From: Byssochlamys sp. IMV 00236
Lineage: Eukaryota; Ascomycota; Eurotiomycetes; Eurotiales; Thermoascaceae
NCBI GenBank assembly: GCA_001931875.2
Contig: MSJH02000546.1
Location: 460,998-524,997 of the forward strand
Direction: 5' to 3'
DNA: 64,000 nt
In this document: positions 1 through 12,510 of the stretch, piece by piece
Layout of the letters: every line of letters begins with the position of its first letter
Position numbering within the stretch: position 1 is the first letter of the stretch
The notes under the pieces: model-generated
Seen by the model: the letters and a program-made list of their open reading frames with translations, nothing else
Told to the model about the DNA's origin: nothing
Database searches by the model: none
Program-made: the position numbers and the translations under genes

Positions 1-442
1 GTACTTACTATGGCATATCCACCCTGTACAGGTAATAGACCTGATATCTCGTTGCTGTCTAGATCCTCATCTTCACCAAAAACCAATCTCATCTCGCTGC
101 GAGGATTATGCTTTAAAATGGGAACCGTCTTCATATGTAGTGGCGAAGCTATCATTCAAATATCAGTAGGACTGCGCCAGTTTGGGTTTTCCTTCTCGTA
201 GATCCATACTCACAGCCATAGGAACTTATCCCCAGAAAAGCCAGACTTTCTAGGATTGACTCGGCATAGTGACAGTACTAACTCCGAAGCGGATAACTCT
301 CATCTGGGAATGATAATTGGCCATGACGAACCATAAGGTTTCTCTATGAGACTTATCTGCGAAAGTAAATAGAAGGCAAGAAGTTGAACAACTTCTCGAG
401 ATGATATTGCACTTCTTCGACAGGAAATCTAGACCAGCAGAA
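1..442. other. Left-edge intergenic sequence
   Basis: No open frame here has the composition or motifs of a real gene. A gene starting outside the window could reach in, but nothing supports it. It probably holds the 3' flank of the gene at 443-943. Confidence 0.5.
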
Positions 443-943
443 TTACCTTCTTTTGTACTGCCGGACGAAACGGCTAAACATTCTCTTGATCTCAGCTATA
501 TCCCCGTTGGCACAGTCTTTATATCTTGGATAGGATGCGGTGACAGTCCAAGTTAGGACACCCCTGCCAGCACACAATAAAGCTTCGATAGACTGAGCTT
601 GAGTTTCTGCCAGCATAGCTTTGCAATAGTCGTTTACTTGCTCAAGGTGTCGTGAGTTCGGGATGTCGCTTCTTTGCACCTTCTTGAACTCGCCATAGAT
701 GAGCTTCTTTTTTTCGTTGGTTCGCCGTTCATAGCAGTGGACGACCACGTCCACTCTCTTCCGGTCTCGATCCGCCGGTGATTGCTCCGGAGCACAGTAG
801 ATTTGCTTTGATGCCGGGAACTGCGTCGTTAATATTGCCATCCAGAGGCGAGCCGTATCGGCTTCCAAACCACCTGGTTGTACCTCGTTATAGAGGCGGA
901 GAAGACCCCTGTTGGTGACAAGTTCTTTAGTGTTTTGAGACAT
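443..943 (-). CDS. Small hypothetical protein, PD-(D/E)XK nuclease-like
   Basis: A single-exon frame of 166 residues with no recognised name. Residues about 63-88 pair an acidic strand (RVDVVVHCY) with a second strand ending YGEFKK. This is the D...E-x-K spacing of the PD-(D/E)XK nuclease fold. Fungal genomes carry many lineage-specific proteins of this kind, often of unknown role. There is no signal peptide or membrane segment. It sits alone, next to a gene-poor stretch, so context gives no pathway. The nuclease fold is inferred from motif spacing only. The protein is short for a complete domain and may be truncated. Confidence 0.5.
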   Translation of the reverse strand: MSQNTKELVTNRGLLRLYNEVQPGGLEADTARLWMAILTTQFPASKQIYCAPEQSPADRDRKRVDVVVHCYERRTNEKKKLIYGEFKKVQRSDIPNSRHLEQVNDYCKAMLAETQAQSIEALLCAGRGVLTWTVTASYPRYKDCANGDIAEIKRMFSRFVRQYKRR

Positions 944-3228
944 TTCGAAAAGTGGGAATGTTTTTCAGAGGAAATGTAGTATGTTCTCAAGCAGTGGATT
1001 TCACGAAGAAGGGTCTTGAAGAAGAGAAAGAGAACGGAAAACGAGGCGGACGAATTGTTCATAGTATATTATCCTGTTGCTCCTTCTACATTTCTGTATA
1101 TACATCCTCTGCTCCTTCCAATCATGGTGGGGAGTCCTCTCTCAAAGATTATCCGTGGCCAGGAGCAGTGCAGCTGCTTCCAGTTTTGAGCTTGGTAGGA
1201 AGCTGCATCCTGCATGTAAAACGTAATAACAGTATTAACATGAAAGGCCACGAAGAGCACATGAATATATCGAGAGGACAGAGGGTGGTTGACCTGATAG
1301 TAACATGAGATTCGCAGTCGACGACCAAACATCTGGTACTAAGGGCTTCCCTTGTCAATAGCGTTGTTCTGCACTTCAATGCCGATGAATCAATGGTTCG
1401 AATTTGGAGCATAAGATATGGTATCTACCAGCACAGAAATACCCTAAATTGCTGAAAGCCCAAGCTTATAAGTCCATCCCCTCAATCTGTCCCTATATCC
1501 CGCTAGATGTAGTCTACGTGGCCCTGATAATGGCCAACACTCAAAGAGCAGTTGTTTCTAGAAGAACAAGCCAAGAAATTGAATGGCGCAGGGAGGACTT
1601 CTTGGTCGTCAATGTTGGTCCTTACTTTGCCGCGAACGAAGTAGTCGCTGGCTTCATGCTCGCATTTGATCCGGAATTGATGGCGTCGCTCTGTGGAGAA
1701 GACACTCGTGATTGCCCGGTATTGATTTTACTTTTTTTCTCTCTTCGTATTTTCTCAATTAACCTTCGCCTCCTCTCCTCATTAATGGAAAAGAGGAATA
1801 AAAGCTCCATGGAAGGCAATTTATAATATAATTTTCAATCTTTGTCCTAGAGCTAAGTTCAGGATATTATCTCTTTGAGTTGTCCGAAAGTTTCAATAGC
1901 TCTGCGTTGTTACAAACCTAAAAGGTTTCTATAGTCTCATATGTTGTCCTATCATTAATCGTAAAATCGCAGATTAGGAACAGTTCTCTCGGGTTGACCT
2001 ATATAAGGAAGCCCATTTCCTGTAAATAGACATTGATGTATCATTTTGCCGATTTGCTGGCACAATTCGTCACAGTGTCTTTTTTTTTTCTCTTCTTTGA
2101 GTTCTTAGCTTTTCCCAATCCAAAATGGATAACCATTCATCTCAATCGCCCAGACAATACGCATGGACTGTTCTTGCAAAAGATCTTGGATAGCCATATA
2201 ATATTCATCGTTCGGTTAGTCTGACGCTGCAGTTTTCGACACCGAAGGTCAACTGAGCACTGGGTATCCCTTTGCTTATATCTGATATGGATACGAATCA
2301 CCGCGCAAGAGCTCTCTACCAAGTTACAGTATTCCTATAAGGATTGCGGTCAGTACTCATATCAGGGTATATATTGAGAATATCCCGTGAATACAACAGG
2401 ATATAAATAGGGTACAATTTCGCAAAAATCGAGGACAACTGTCGTTTCATCTTCAATGATCTGTTTCTGCCGGGCATTGATACGGTCTTCTGTCCAAAAT
2501 TACTTCAAAGATGCCCAGAAGGTGACATAGTCTTAGTAATCTGTATTTCCAATAGCGTAACTAATGGAAGACCTTAATATGTTTACCTGCTTCCGTAATT
2601 ATATAGGTCTCGTGGTCTTGTGTTTGGCATTATCTATTATTAGTAATTATTAATGAAATATAGTTAATAGACAAGGCCTAGCATAAGAAATAAGATAAGG
2701 TATAAATTTACCAGCCTTTTGATCGCTTCCGGGCATCTCAATATGTATTTCTGGATGAGAGAGCGCGTAAGAGATATATTCTTGCTGTTGTCAAAAGTAA
2801 GCAAGACTTTTGCTCTTGAATTGAACTGTGTTCCTATTTGGCTTCAGCCGCATTTAATAAGTTCACGTCGTCATGCCTGCCGAGCAGGGTGTAGCCCAAA
2901 GTTACGAGTGGAAATGAGGTCGTCGTTTTTCGGCGTCAATTTCACAGGTCCTCATAGTATATATGTAATTGTGGGCTTGCATGATGGGTATTTTATTTCA
3001 TTCGATTCAACATGTACTCATAAATCAAGAATATACAGACGGGAGAGAAGAAGAGGAAGCTACAATGCCCCGAGAGAAGAAAAAGGAAAAAGAAAGGGTC
3101 GTTAAATCACTCAGCATCGTCTTCTTGCCTTTCCACATCATTCGTTAATGGGATTCTTATTGTCAGAATATTTCTTCCCTCGTACAGCATCTTTTTTCTT
3201 TTCTTTTCTTTTTTTTCTTTTTCATAAT
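944..3228. other. Gene-poor intergenic stretch with one weak ORF
   Basis: AT-rich, with pyrimidine runs near the right end. A plus-strand frame at 1404-1826 (140 residues) includes a plausible segment around EIEWRREDFLVVNVGPYF. It matches no family I know and ends in low-complexity hydrophobic sequence, so I do not call it a gene. A frame at 2719-3105 looks random. No RNA gene or repeat was recognised. Confidence 0.45.
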
Positions 3229-5440
3229 TTAAACCTTCTCATCCTGTGATTGGTTACCACGACCAAGGAACTTGGACTCCTCAAGGTTGTTAAGCTGGTC
3301 TTCTTGTTTATCGAGACTGTAGTTGGTGATATAGAATAGGGTGCCGCCAACAAAGGCAAGCACCGCCACGAAGCCGTAGTTCCAGATCAGAAGAGGATCA
3401 GCGGATAGAGAGACGAGAGCTTGAGCAATGGCAGAGGAGATGGCGTTCATGAAGAGAAACAGTGATTGGACTGTTGTAGGAAGAAATATCGTCAGTGGGA
3501 GGCAAGAAAAAAAAAGCAGGGAGGAAATGGATAATCACGAACCCAAACTCTTCATATTCTTGGGAGCCTTGGTGTAGGCATATTCGTATCCGGTGATTGC
3601 GGCGAAGATTTCGGAGAATGCAATCAGCACATACGGTATGGCCTGCACCCAAACGTTGATCGGGGCAGTCTCTTTACAGCTACTCGCCTGGCTCCCACAC
3701 GGGCTCGTCTTGTAGATGTAGTACTGGATGACCGCGGCGGATATCATGGCACTAGTAGCCATCATGTATCCAACGAAAATCTTCTTCAGTGGAGTGAAGG
3801 TGAATCCCAGTTTGCGGATACCCGGATAGCCAAAGTGGTCCATGATCGGGATGAAGATGATCAGAGCAAGGGGGTCCAGATTGCTGATAATGTCGTTGGG
3901 AGCGCCGTCCAGCTGCATCGTAGCAGCTTGAGACGTCAGATTACCCGTCATTTGGCCGTATGTCAACCCTAACGTTGCGTTAGTCTGTTTCTTAAGCTGT
4001 CCGACAAGTGTCTGAGCCGGACTTACAGTATATTGGGTACCAGAGAAAAACGGCACAAGCCTTAAGTGCACGCCGCACCTCGTCAACCCATTGGTCGTCG
4101 AAGGTCATCCACTGTGGCCTGTCCTCAATCTTGCTAGGCTTGACGCGTTCCCAGAAATCGTCACCGCGGACATTCTTGATCCTGTTTCAGAAGTTTAGTC
4201 ATACTTCGCCATAGTTAACTATCACGTAGCTAATAATTCAAGAGGTAATCATACTCACAATGTGAACGGATTCCACGACCATTTCCCCTTCAAGGCCAGT
4301 GACCAGAGCTTCAGAGCCTTCACGACTACAGATCCGGTGGGAGGAGTCACGTCGTACTTGTTACGACACAAAAATAGGACTAGTGGGCAGAAACAAAACA
4401 TAATTGTGGGAAGAAGGAACGAAAGCCAAAATCCAACGTATTTTTCAGCATAGACCATCGCAATAGAGCCGAGCAAAGCACCGACGTTGATCATAAAATA
4501 GAAATAGAGAAATATCCGAGTAATTGTCTGCGCTGGATCCACAATGACACGCTCGCCAGTCTTGGGAATGACTTTGACCCATAGCCTCGTCTCTTTGTAC
4601 TGCTCTGCGATCAAGGGAGCGATGTTTGATCTATAAGCAGAGTTGGTCACAGTTCGGCATGATATTGTATGGGGGGCCGATTTCTTACTTGAAGCCTCCT
4701 GCGCCGATACCGAAGATAACAAGACCAATAGTGAAGCAGGCGATGGCCCCATTAGGATGGACAATAATATCAGGTATCGCAGAGATGATCAGAAGGATGT
4801 GGCCCACCATGGCGAAGCCTATCGATGCCTGGATGGTCTTTAGACGCCCCCAGAACTCGTCCGCAACCCATGCACCGAGAATGGGCGTAAGGTAACACCA
4901 GAAAGTGTTAACTGGGGAGACAAAAGCCTGTCAGCCCACACTCGGAAATGATATATCAGACATCATTGAAGACTCACACATTGTTAACCCAGTGGAAGCT
5001 CGCTGCCCCATGTCTAAAGCGCCAGACTGGCCCTCGAAACCAGCACCTGTTCGTGAACCCGCAGGCAGAGGCTGCTGGATGAAGTTGACGACTGTACGGC
5101 ATAGTCAGTAAGTGAAATAACTGATTTTATACACGAGCTACATCATACAAACTGCAGTCGTTCCATAGTACGAGAAACGTTCGCAGAGCTCGACAAAAGC
5201 GACAGTGTAGGCAGTCCACGGGACCCTGTCAGCGACTCGACGCAAGGCTCGTTTCTCCTCCTCAGTGGGAGCCACCCGACCGTCAGTGAAGGCCTCCTGT
5301 TCAAGTTCTTGGAAGTTAAGGCTAAATCCTTTCTCAGTAATCGTAGCGGTCTTCTCCGAGGCGGGAGTTTCCATGCCCTGTTGAGAAGGGTAGGCCTTGG
5401 CCACCTCCACGATATCAGAATCTTCTACGCGCGCGCTCAT
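3229..5440 (-). CDS. Proton-coupled oligopeptide transporter (POT/PTR2 family)
   Basis: Seven exons join in frame: 5149-5440, 4978-5091, 4689-4911, 4259-4630, 4027-4181, 3543-3968 and 3229-3470, giving 607 residues. This is the usual size of fungal PTR2 di/tripeptide permeases, which import small peptides with protons across the plasma membrane. The first transmembrane helix carries the family signature ELCERFSYYG, followed by FVNFIQQPLP. Other conserved segments are FNTFWCYLTPILGAWVADE, GIGAGGFKSNIAPL, TFDDQWVDEVRR and FLWYPIYW. About twelve hydrophobic segments are visible. The N-terminal 85 residues are acidic and cytosolic. No reading-frame damage was seen, and all introns have GT-AG ends. 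Which peptides it carries cannot be read from the sequence. Confidence 0.92.
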
Positions 5441-7455
5441 CGTGACGATTGATCAGAAAGATACTGTCCGGTCTCTGATGGCAGCCGCACGAGGGTAAAA
5501 TGCGGCAGGAACATGACACTGCCTGCGGGCTGGCGTTGTAGATATACGGCGGAGATATCTAGAGGGGCGTGTGTCCTGAAGCGCCCTGCAGACGATGTTG
5601 CGACAGCCAGCACGTAACATCGCAACGCCTCCAATTGCTTAGTTTATCGGGCCAGTGAGTGGACCTCCTTCAACAGGGATGTTCTCCGTTGACAAACATA
5701 ACTTGCCATATTAGGACCCAAACGCCAATGATCAACGCTAACGGCGTCTCCTGGGACATGATAGGTGTAACGGCTGGGGTTCATAAGTATGCACGACGCC
5801 GTTGGGACTATGCGGTGCCCATGTCTTCCGCGACCAATATACTCGAAAGTGAATTAACAACATCTTTCGACCTACAGGCACGGGGGTTTTCTCCGCCATT
5901 GTCCAGGTAGATCTCAGTGTTCAAGATTTTCTGGCGTCTAGCACAGCATCAGCTCGCTGTCCTACAAGCTGTCTGATAATATCCACCCCTTGGTCGAGGT
6001 TGAGAGATTAACTGTCATCGCGACTGAGAATGATTAGGATTGGTGTGTGATACTGCATTGACAGGGGACGATTATAACAACTTTGGTTGTTGGATGTGAA
6101 TGAACGACCTTCTCTTATCATAAAAAGACGGAAACAAGAAACCGCATGCGAAAATTCGATCATTTCCAAATAGTATAAGATCTTAATTTGGTTATGAGAG
6201 TCATCAATTCCTCCGCTGCGGCGCTATCCGGGCGGAGATCTCGCAATATTTGGGCGGGGGTTAGATACACAAGCCAGTACAAGGTACCTATCAACCGAGA
6301 CTCGGGGTGGCCGAGGCCTCTCTTGATGCATGCGTGGACATGTTTCTTTGGATTCTAAAATTTATTCTTGGTTTGGCCGTTTCTCCTCACCCCGTAGAGA
6401 AGCGGCATGAGCAGTTGGACTTGTGGGTGATAAGTTAGAGCTGTACGGCGAGTGCACTGCTCGTGCTCCCTCACTAACAACTTAAAAGAGGCAAGGAGGG
6501 ACAAACGGTGCGGCGTAGCTACACTACACCAATAGAGTGATATGGCATCAGCATGGGCATTGATAACGCAAAGTGCCATCGCCCAATCAGATGATGGATA
6601 CCGAGATCAGTCGATGTAACCATCCGTCTGATAGATCACAGCCAGCGTCGCTCGGCAAGTTGATATAACGGATACTGTAACTCTCATCTCAGGAACCGTT
6701 GATATTGGCGTCCAAATGCGTCAGGCTCAAGTATTGCGATGGTCGTGCATACTAACTAGCCATCCCAGAAAGTCAGCGGTCATTGGTCCCAGAAAAGAAG
6801 GGTCAAGGAAGCCCAGCGAGCTCTGCAGATACATAAGGTCATATTGGCAAAAGATTAGGTGAACGGTAGCGCCATATTCATAAGTCCATTAGTTATCATT
6901 ACCTGCTGGTGGGTCGCTCATTCTTCTGCTCAGGCCCTTTGGCTACCCAGAGCTTGCGACACATGCTGGCATAGCATCTTGAGTAGGGATCGTCGATCCA
7001 ACCTGGTGGTACAGTACAAAACGTGACAGTCGAGCAAGATGTCTGCGATGTCTGCCGTCAGAATAAACAGAAACACCCGGAACACGATGACTGGTTGACT
7101 CCCTAGCTTTCCCGCTGGCTGAATTTTAGCTCACCGTGGCTTGTATTTGGCTCTCGCTGGATACGAGGCCACATGTCGCAACTCTGGATAAGGGTCACGT
7201 GATATCAAATCGGCCAGTTGTGTTCCAAAATCGGCGATAGTATAATAATATATACTATATACACTGGTAAATATAAGATTTGGATTACACTCGTTTGTCT
7301 TATCGGGGGATTTCCTTGCGCATATACGATAAGTAGCCTCAGGTACCAGTGTGCCCAACCACTTCCGTGTCATTTGCCGAATGACAACCAGGCCCAGGTC
7401 CTGCAGAACAATAGCAGTGCAGATGCAACTCAAAGCAGTTTGAAGTTGAAAGCGA
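5441..7455. other. Intergenic, between two genes read leftward
   Basis: The right part is the 3' flank of the thioesterase gene and the left part is the promoter of the peptide transporter. Frames at 5659-5910, 6355-6579 and 7131-7487 are short and show no domain. No repeat or RNA gene was seen. Confidence 0.5.
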
Positions 7456-8633
7456 TCAAGCCTCCCATTCCGCGTGAAGCTTCGCATCCAGTTCAGTGTA
7501 GCCTTCTATAAGCTGCAGACCCCGCTTTCTTTCCTGCTCAATCATCTCCCAAGTCCACTCCTGGGAATCCCAAGCTTCGCCATTCTCCTTCTTTTGTTTG
7601 TCCAGCTCTGCGGAGTCGGGACTGTTGTCTTCATTGACAGTCAATACCTCACGGAGCAATGATCCGTCCACACCTTGCGCTGCCGTGATCCCTTCCGTGC
7701 TGGCCGGAGTGCCAGTCGCTGAAGTCTCGCCAGAGTCCGCAACTACTGGCTGCTCAGAGGTACCCTCGGGCAACGAAGGTAGGAATCCACTGGCTCGGAG
7801 AACCCTTTCCGGAGGCACAGTCAGTCGGCCTTTTTTGACCACATATTTGCTGATGGCAACAGCAAACAGAGTCTTGGGTTGACCCTTGCGCTTCTCAGGG
7901 CGCAAGAAGAAGCTTATGATGTATAACCACTTCCTGTCCCAGGCAGCAACCTTGGACTGGATCTCGTAGAGTTCAAAAGGCTTGATCTCTCGTTTGAATG
8001 TACAGTACACGGAACCAAGGGCGATGTACATGGATGCCTTCTTTTTGGACGGCCTTCCACCTTTGCTGGCATCGAGGAGCTCGTTATCCAGCTGCTTGCT
8101 GACAATGCTCATGCCAGGGCTGTAGAGCCGCGTGACGAGAGCGGTACGCGAGATGTCAAGGTCCGAGAAATAGGTGCTATTGGACTTGTGGATATTGTAG
8201 TCCGTTTCTAGGAAAGGCGTCCTCGAGTAGATACTTGTGGGGACGAAGACCGGATGCGTGGGCTTGCCCTTGGAATCAAGAGCACGTTCTGCATTGCCAG
8301 GAAGCGTGACTCCTGGGCGGAAACGCAAGTTTCCAATGAGATAGTAAAGCAAGCGAACCTGGGCTAGTTATTAAAGACAATTCCATGAAAAACGTGTAGA
8401 ACAAGTTATTAAGTAAAATGGACGATAGCGGATAAAAGACACGGATAACCGTTCTGAAGTGCTGCTGAACCGAACAAGATAGGTCGACCTACGTGCCATG
8501 TGAAGGGGAGATTCTTGATATTAACCACAGCCAAAACTAAAGCCAAGGTCTTCCATGACACCAGAGGGAGCAATGAATCGACAATGTCGCGGACGCTGTC
8601 GATCCCGACAGTGGGGAACGACATGGCTGCCAT
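7456..8633 (-). CDS. THEM6/AtnL-like hotdog thioesterase-family protein
   Basis: Two exons, 8493-8633 and 7456-8358, joined over a 134-bp intron, give 347 residues. The join restores the family signature NLPFTWHVRLLYYLIG. Residues about 12-55 form a hydrophobic N-terminal anchor. The hotdog domain follows, with the motif LETDYNIHKSNSTYFSDLD. Here the D-x-N-x-H-x-x-N-S-x-Y segment corresponds to the active-site helix of the 4HBT_2 thioesterase group. In fungi this group is often mislabelled capsule polysaccharide biosynthesis protein and includes AtnL of the aspercryptin cluster. The C-terminal ~100 residues are acidic, Thr/Ser/Glu-rich and probably disordered. Substrate is unknown; acyl-CoA or acyl-ACP thioesters are likely by family. 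It diverges from the gene at 9572 across a 938-bp spacer. Confidence 0.82.
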
Positions 8634-9052
8634 TTCTGATCTGGCCTTAGAGTGACAGAGGCAAATTTATATCAATTGGCTAATGCGGCTTGAAAGCGAT
8701 AATAAAAAGGGAACGTGTATGCGCAAGAGCCGATTGATCCGTATCGAAGAGCTCCCTAGTCAACCCCTTAGACGCAGATTAGATTCAGATATGAAGCAAG
8801 ATGACACACCACAGATCACACAATTGAAACAAATAGAGAGAGTGGAGTGTGATTGTTATAATAACAAATAAAATATAACCTGTGTTCAGGAAAAAGAAAA
8901 GAAAAGACACGCGGATGAAACTAATAAAAATTCCAAAAAACTATCTCCCTATCGTCGTTTCCTATCGAGGTTTCATGGAAAGTACCGAGGTTCCCGGACT
9001 ACACGTGAGCTGAGTCATTAAGAGCAATGAACCATACTAACCTGACTAGGTA

Positions 9053-9076
9053 TAGACTAGTTATCCAACTAGTCTA
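9053..9076. repeat. Inverted repeat, 10-bp arms
   Basis: Arms TAGACTAGTT (9053-9062) and AACTAGTCTA (9067-9076) are perfect reverse complements around the 4-base spacer ATCC. It could be a factor-binding site or a chance product of the ACTAG-rich spacer. Confidence 0.6.
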
Positions 9077-9290
9077 CCTAACTACTACCGGTACCGGACA
9101 GCGCTGGAGCCCTGGAGGTAGTCTACCATACCTATCTATTATTATTACCACCATGTATGGTGTGTAGTTATGACGTTTTGCTTCTAATTGGCTAACAGGC
9201 CTACATAACACTGATTCACCACTTTTGATAGTTCCTTCAATGCTCTTCTTGCACTTTTCTCATTCTACAGCTTTCTCTATCTCAAGGCTT

Positions 9291-9507
9291 CTTCTCACTT
9301 TGAGACTTTCTTGAACTTTAGACTCTTCTCACTTTATGGCCTTCTGAACCTTCAGACTTTTCTTACTTAAAGATTCTTTTCACTTAAATACTTCTCTCAC
9401 TTTGAGGCTTTCTGAACCTTTAGCTTCTCACTTTGAGACTTTCTTAAACTTCAGACTTTCTTACTTGAAGACTCTTTTCACCTAAATACTTCTCTCACTT
9501 TGAGGCT
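9291..9507. repeat. Imperfect pyrimidine-rich tandem duplication
   Basis: The stretch is built from variants of CTTCTCACTTTGAGACTTTC. The segment at 9291-9322 recurs at 9424-9455. The block from about 9350 (CTTCAGACTTTTCTTACTT) through CTCTCACTTTGAGGCT recurs, one base shorter in places, up to 9507. It lies just upstream of the start codon at 9572, so it would fall in the promoter or 5' UTR as a strand-biased CT-rich tract. Confidence 0.75.
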
Positions 9508-9571
9508 GTGTCTTTTGGGTCTTTCTTACAACAGTATCCTTTCCTCTTAGTGATTTGAGAACTTCGTAAAC

Positions 9572-10666
9572 ATGTCTTCTAACGGCGATTTTGACGTCAA
9601 CGTCTCAAACACCAATGGAACTGGACGCAAGCTAGAGACTCCACCACAGCGTATCTCTCTGCGTTCTGATGATAAGACGATACCGTCAAAACATGCCATC
9701 ACCAATCTCATCCTGCGTGAACTTTCCGACGCGAAGGAAGAGAAGACCTTGGTCTACGACACTGATGTGGACACCGTCCAAGGTGTAATCAAAGAGCTCG
9801 ATCGCACGAGAGAAAACAGGTCTCTTAGGTATGCAATTTGATATCGTTCTTTTCCATTTACGTTTCCATGGTTTCCCTTAATGATACAAGTCCTATCTAA
9901 TATTCTAAAAATGCAAGGCTCTCTTATGATTCTCAGCACCAGGTTTTGAAGCTTGTCGCCATGCCTTCACCTATACATGATTGTCACCAGCCCTGGCTAC
10001 ACAGCGCAATCCGAGCCTGGACGCTTGGGGGGCTGTTGCTTCCTCAAGAAGCCGATGACCTCGAGGTATTGACCGGGACGAGTAAGAGATTTTCCCATCC
10101 TTCGCACAGTTAATATTCATAATGTGAGGCTAAAAGGTATTAGGATTCGAGTCGTTCAGAGCCCCATACACCTCCTCACGCAAAGAACCCGATCAGTGTA
10201 TCATGCCGGCAACTATGACTGTGCCCACTGTCGTAGTTGAGTCTGGGTGGTCCGAGTCTCGCCCACAACTGCACAGGGACAGAGATCTTTGGCTCCTTGG
10301 CGGGTCAGGATCCGTCCAGCTTGTGATGATCTTGAAGTGGTCGAAGGTGGCGCAGAGATCGGTCAAAGGAGATCTGGAGGTTTTCAACCTCGATGCTGCT
10401 GGGAACGTCGTCACCTTGCAACAGGAAGTAAGTTATCAACAAGTAAATATTTTCAATAACTAACATCATCGTTGTAGGTCATATTTCCCTGCCCTCCACC
10501 TGCGATTGCTTCCAGCCAGCTCGTCTGCATCACGAGGAGCCAGCTTTTTGGGCCTGCGTTACCGGCCGGGTCAAACCCGGCAACAGTTTTAACTCTCTCA
10601 CTGGACAACCTGCGAGTCATTGCTGATCGGTATATTCGACGTGAGGGATTTGTTCCGGCTCAATAG
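9572..10666 (+). CDS. Hypothetical protein with PD-(D/E)XK/Uma2-like domain
   Basis: Four exons (9572-9828, 9918-10081, 10144-10427, 10478-10666) join in frame to 297 residues. The N-terminal ~60 residues are polar and likely disordered. The middle has a restriction-endonuclease-like pattern: KEPDQ, then the hydrophobic strand PTVVVESGWSES, an aromatic HRDRDLWLLGG segment, and the strand VMILKWSK followed by GDLEVFNLDAAGN. This matches the many fungal PD-(D/E)XK/Uma2-like proteins of unknown role. Presumed catalytic residues are the D of EPD, the E of VVES and a downstream K. It converges with the cyclase gene, leaving only 122 bp between their stops. The fold is inferred; the function is unknown. 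Confidence 0.75.
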
Positions 10667-10788
10667 TCTTTTACTGAAACGATACAATGCTCGATATTGA
10701 ACGCCTGGATTGGGAGACGGGGTCGGGGGTCGCTGTTTCTTTTTTTCTTTTTTTCTTTTTTTCCCATCAAAAGATCACAACTCTCTCT

Positions 10789-11902
10789 CTAAAAGATCGC
10801 CATACAGTTTGGAGGACTCGACACTCCCTGAGCACAGTTCAACGGACTACTCGAAACAAAGAACGTCCATCTCCCCAGCTTCTTACACAACTCCGCCAAA
10901 TCCTCCAAATAAAACATCTCCCCAATCGGAATACCATAACCAGCCAGCAGGTGATGATGCAGATCCCACTCCGGGTTCAATGCCGGGAAGACTTCAAAGC
11001 TAACTGCATCTGACGCAACGGCAGCGAAATGATTATCCCACATGAACTTGACAACTTGCTCTGTCTGCTCGATTCCCGCATGTTTGGGGACTTTCTGGGC
11101 CCTATACGCGATCTTCTCTTCTTTCGTCAGCTTCTCCCACGTCTTCGTCAATCCGACGCGTAAGAAGAAGATATCTCCACGCTGAAACTCAATATTGCAT
11201 TCACGCGCGATAGTAAGGACATCATCTAACGTGACGGTATGTTGTGAAAGGGCATTGACGCTGATTCCTTTCTTTTCAGCATAGGAGAGGTAATCGATCA
11301 AAACGCCGCGGCCGGCGATTCCCTTCTTGGCCCAATGCCCGATTCCGATGCGTGTGGGGTGCGGGTCTTCACTCATGATCTCCTCGATCTTTGTGCCTCC
11401 GTACCAGAGTCTAGGGCCGTCTGGGGTCAGTCCCGGAGCGCTGTGGTGGCGAAGTCCATCCCATTGAGAGGACTGTTGTGGATTGAAGTGATATTCGTCG
11501 TCCAAGGCGATCCCTTCAGCGCACCATTTGATTTGATGAGAGAATGGTTTACGGCCGTATCCTGGCGTTGTCATTAGCATGTCTTAATGGATTGTATAGA
11601 TCGTCGATAGAAGACCGCTCCATAGTTTCAACGAGTTGAGAAAGAAACAATTACTAAGACGGCTACCAAAGAGTAATCCAAAGAAAAAGATAAAATTCCA
11701 TACCTGGGTAATCCAACTTTTCCAAATCCCAATTCAAGCAGACGCGTTCACCGGTCTGAATCTGGCTGCGCGCCGCCTCTGCAACGACCTCTGGCGTCAA
11801 AAGACGGAGCATTCCCAGACCCTCCTCATGCGAACCGGGAGGACAAGGCCAGTATCTCTTCTTGTCAGGAAGATCTTCATACTTTTCTGGTATGTCGGCC
11901 AT
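10789..11902 (-). CDS. Cyclase-family (kynurenine formamidase-like) hydrolase
   Basis: Exons 11704-11902 and 10789-11561, joined across a 142-bp intron, give 323 residues. The protein fits the fungal branch of the putative cyclase family (PF04199), metal-dependent hydrolases related to kynurenine formamidase. Conserved stretches are SSQWDGLRHHSAP in place of the bacterial HxGTHxD motif, GIAGRGVLIDYLSYAEKKG, RGDIFFLRVG, AAVASDAVSFE, LHHHLLAGYGIPIGE and the C-terminal FFVSSSPLNCAQGVSSPPN. There is no signal peptide, so it is probably cytosolic. Similar genes occur both in catabolic loci and in secondary-metabolite clusters. Nothing next to it decides between these roles. Confidence 0.87.
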
Positions 11903-12510
11903 TATTGGTGATGTTTGTGAGTTGGTAGCAGTAGGTATGAAACCACTGCGGGTTCAAGTAAGTAGTGCGCAGATCACTCTGCAGTGGTATTGAATTAGAT
12001 ACTCGTCGACGATAGAATTGTTTCTAACCCGATCTTTAATCAGGATAGCCCAACACGTTTATCTCAGAATAATGCCGCTGTTTAAATGTTTACAGAATCG
12101 GAACATCACCGATGGCGGATAGTGGTAACCGGGATTTCGACCGATGGTGGGATTGCTTGTTTTCAGGAAAGCTGCGAAGCTCCACGTTTGGGCTTCCGAA
12201 CCCCGCAATTACCCCTCGATTATCATCGCGGCTGTTATATTCATGGCCGTGTCAACACTGGGAAATTGACCGGACGCTAGCAAGAACCTTCGCTCTATCT
12301 ATCTCCACCACGTGTTCTACCTGGCATGCATTCATGTACTATATTGTGCGCTGAGTATAGCTTCATTTTGCAGGGAAAATGTAGAATACAGTATAGTATC
12401 GCTCTTCGGTCATATGTGTACGTACAAACGTTAGAAAAAACAACAAAAAATGACCCTTTGTTAATACATAGGAAACAAAAATGGCCAGCCGGCCCCCGGG
12501 GTATATCCAG
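11903..12510. other. Intergenic between two leftward genes
   Basis: Promoter of the cyclase gene and 3' flank of the membrane-protein gene. Frames at 12086-12354 are short and unsupported. Confidence 0.5.

Larger units (their letters stand above)
8634..9571. promoter_or_regulatory. Divergent promoter region with repeats
   Basis: Spacer between the leftward thioesterase gene and the rightward gene at 9572. It holds an inverted repeat (9053-9076) and an imperfect pyrimidine-rich duplication (9291-9507), both listed separately. It probably contains the promoters and 5' UTRs of both genes. Confidence 0.5.

Noticed and set aside
1385..1410. GGTTCGAATTT resembling a tRNA B box
   Set aside because: No matching A box, anticodon arm or acceptor stem can be folded around it.
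1404..1826. 140-residue plus-strand frame
   Set aside because: Central part looks plausible but there is no family match and the end is low-complexity; not enough to call a gene.
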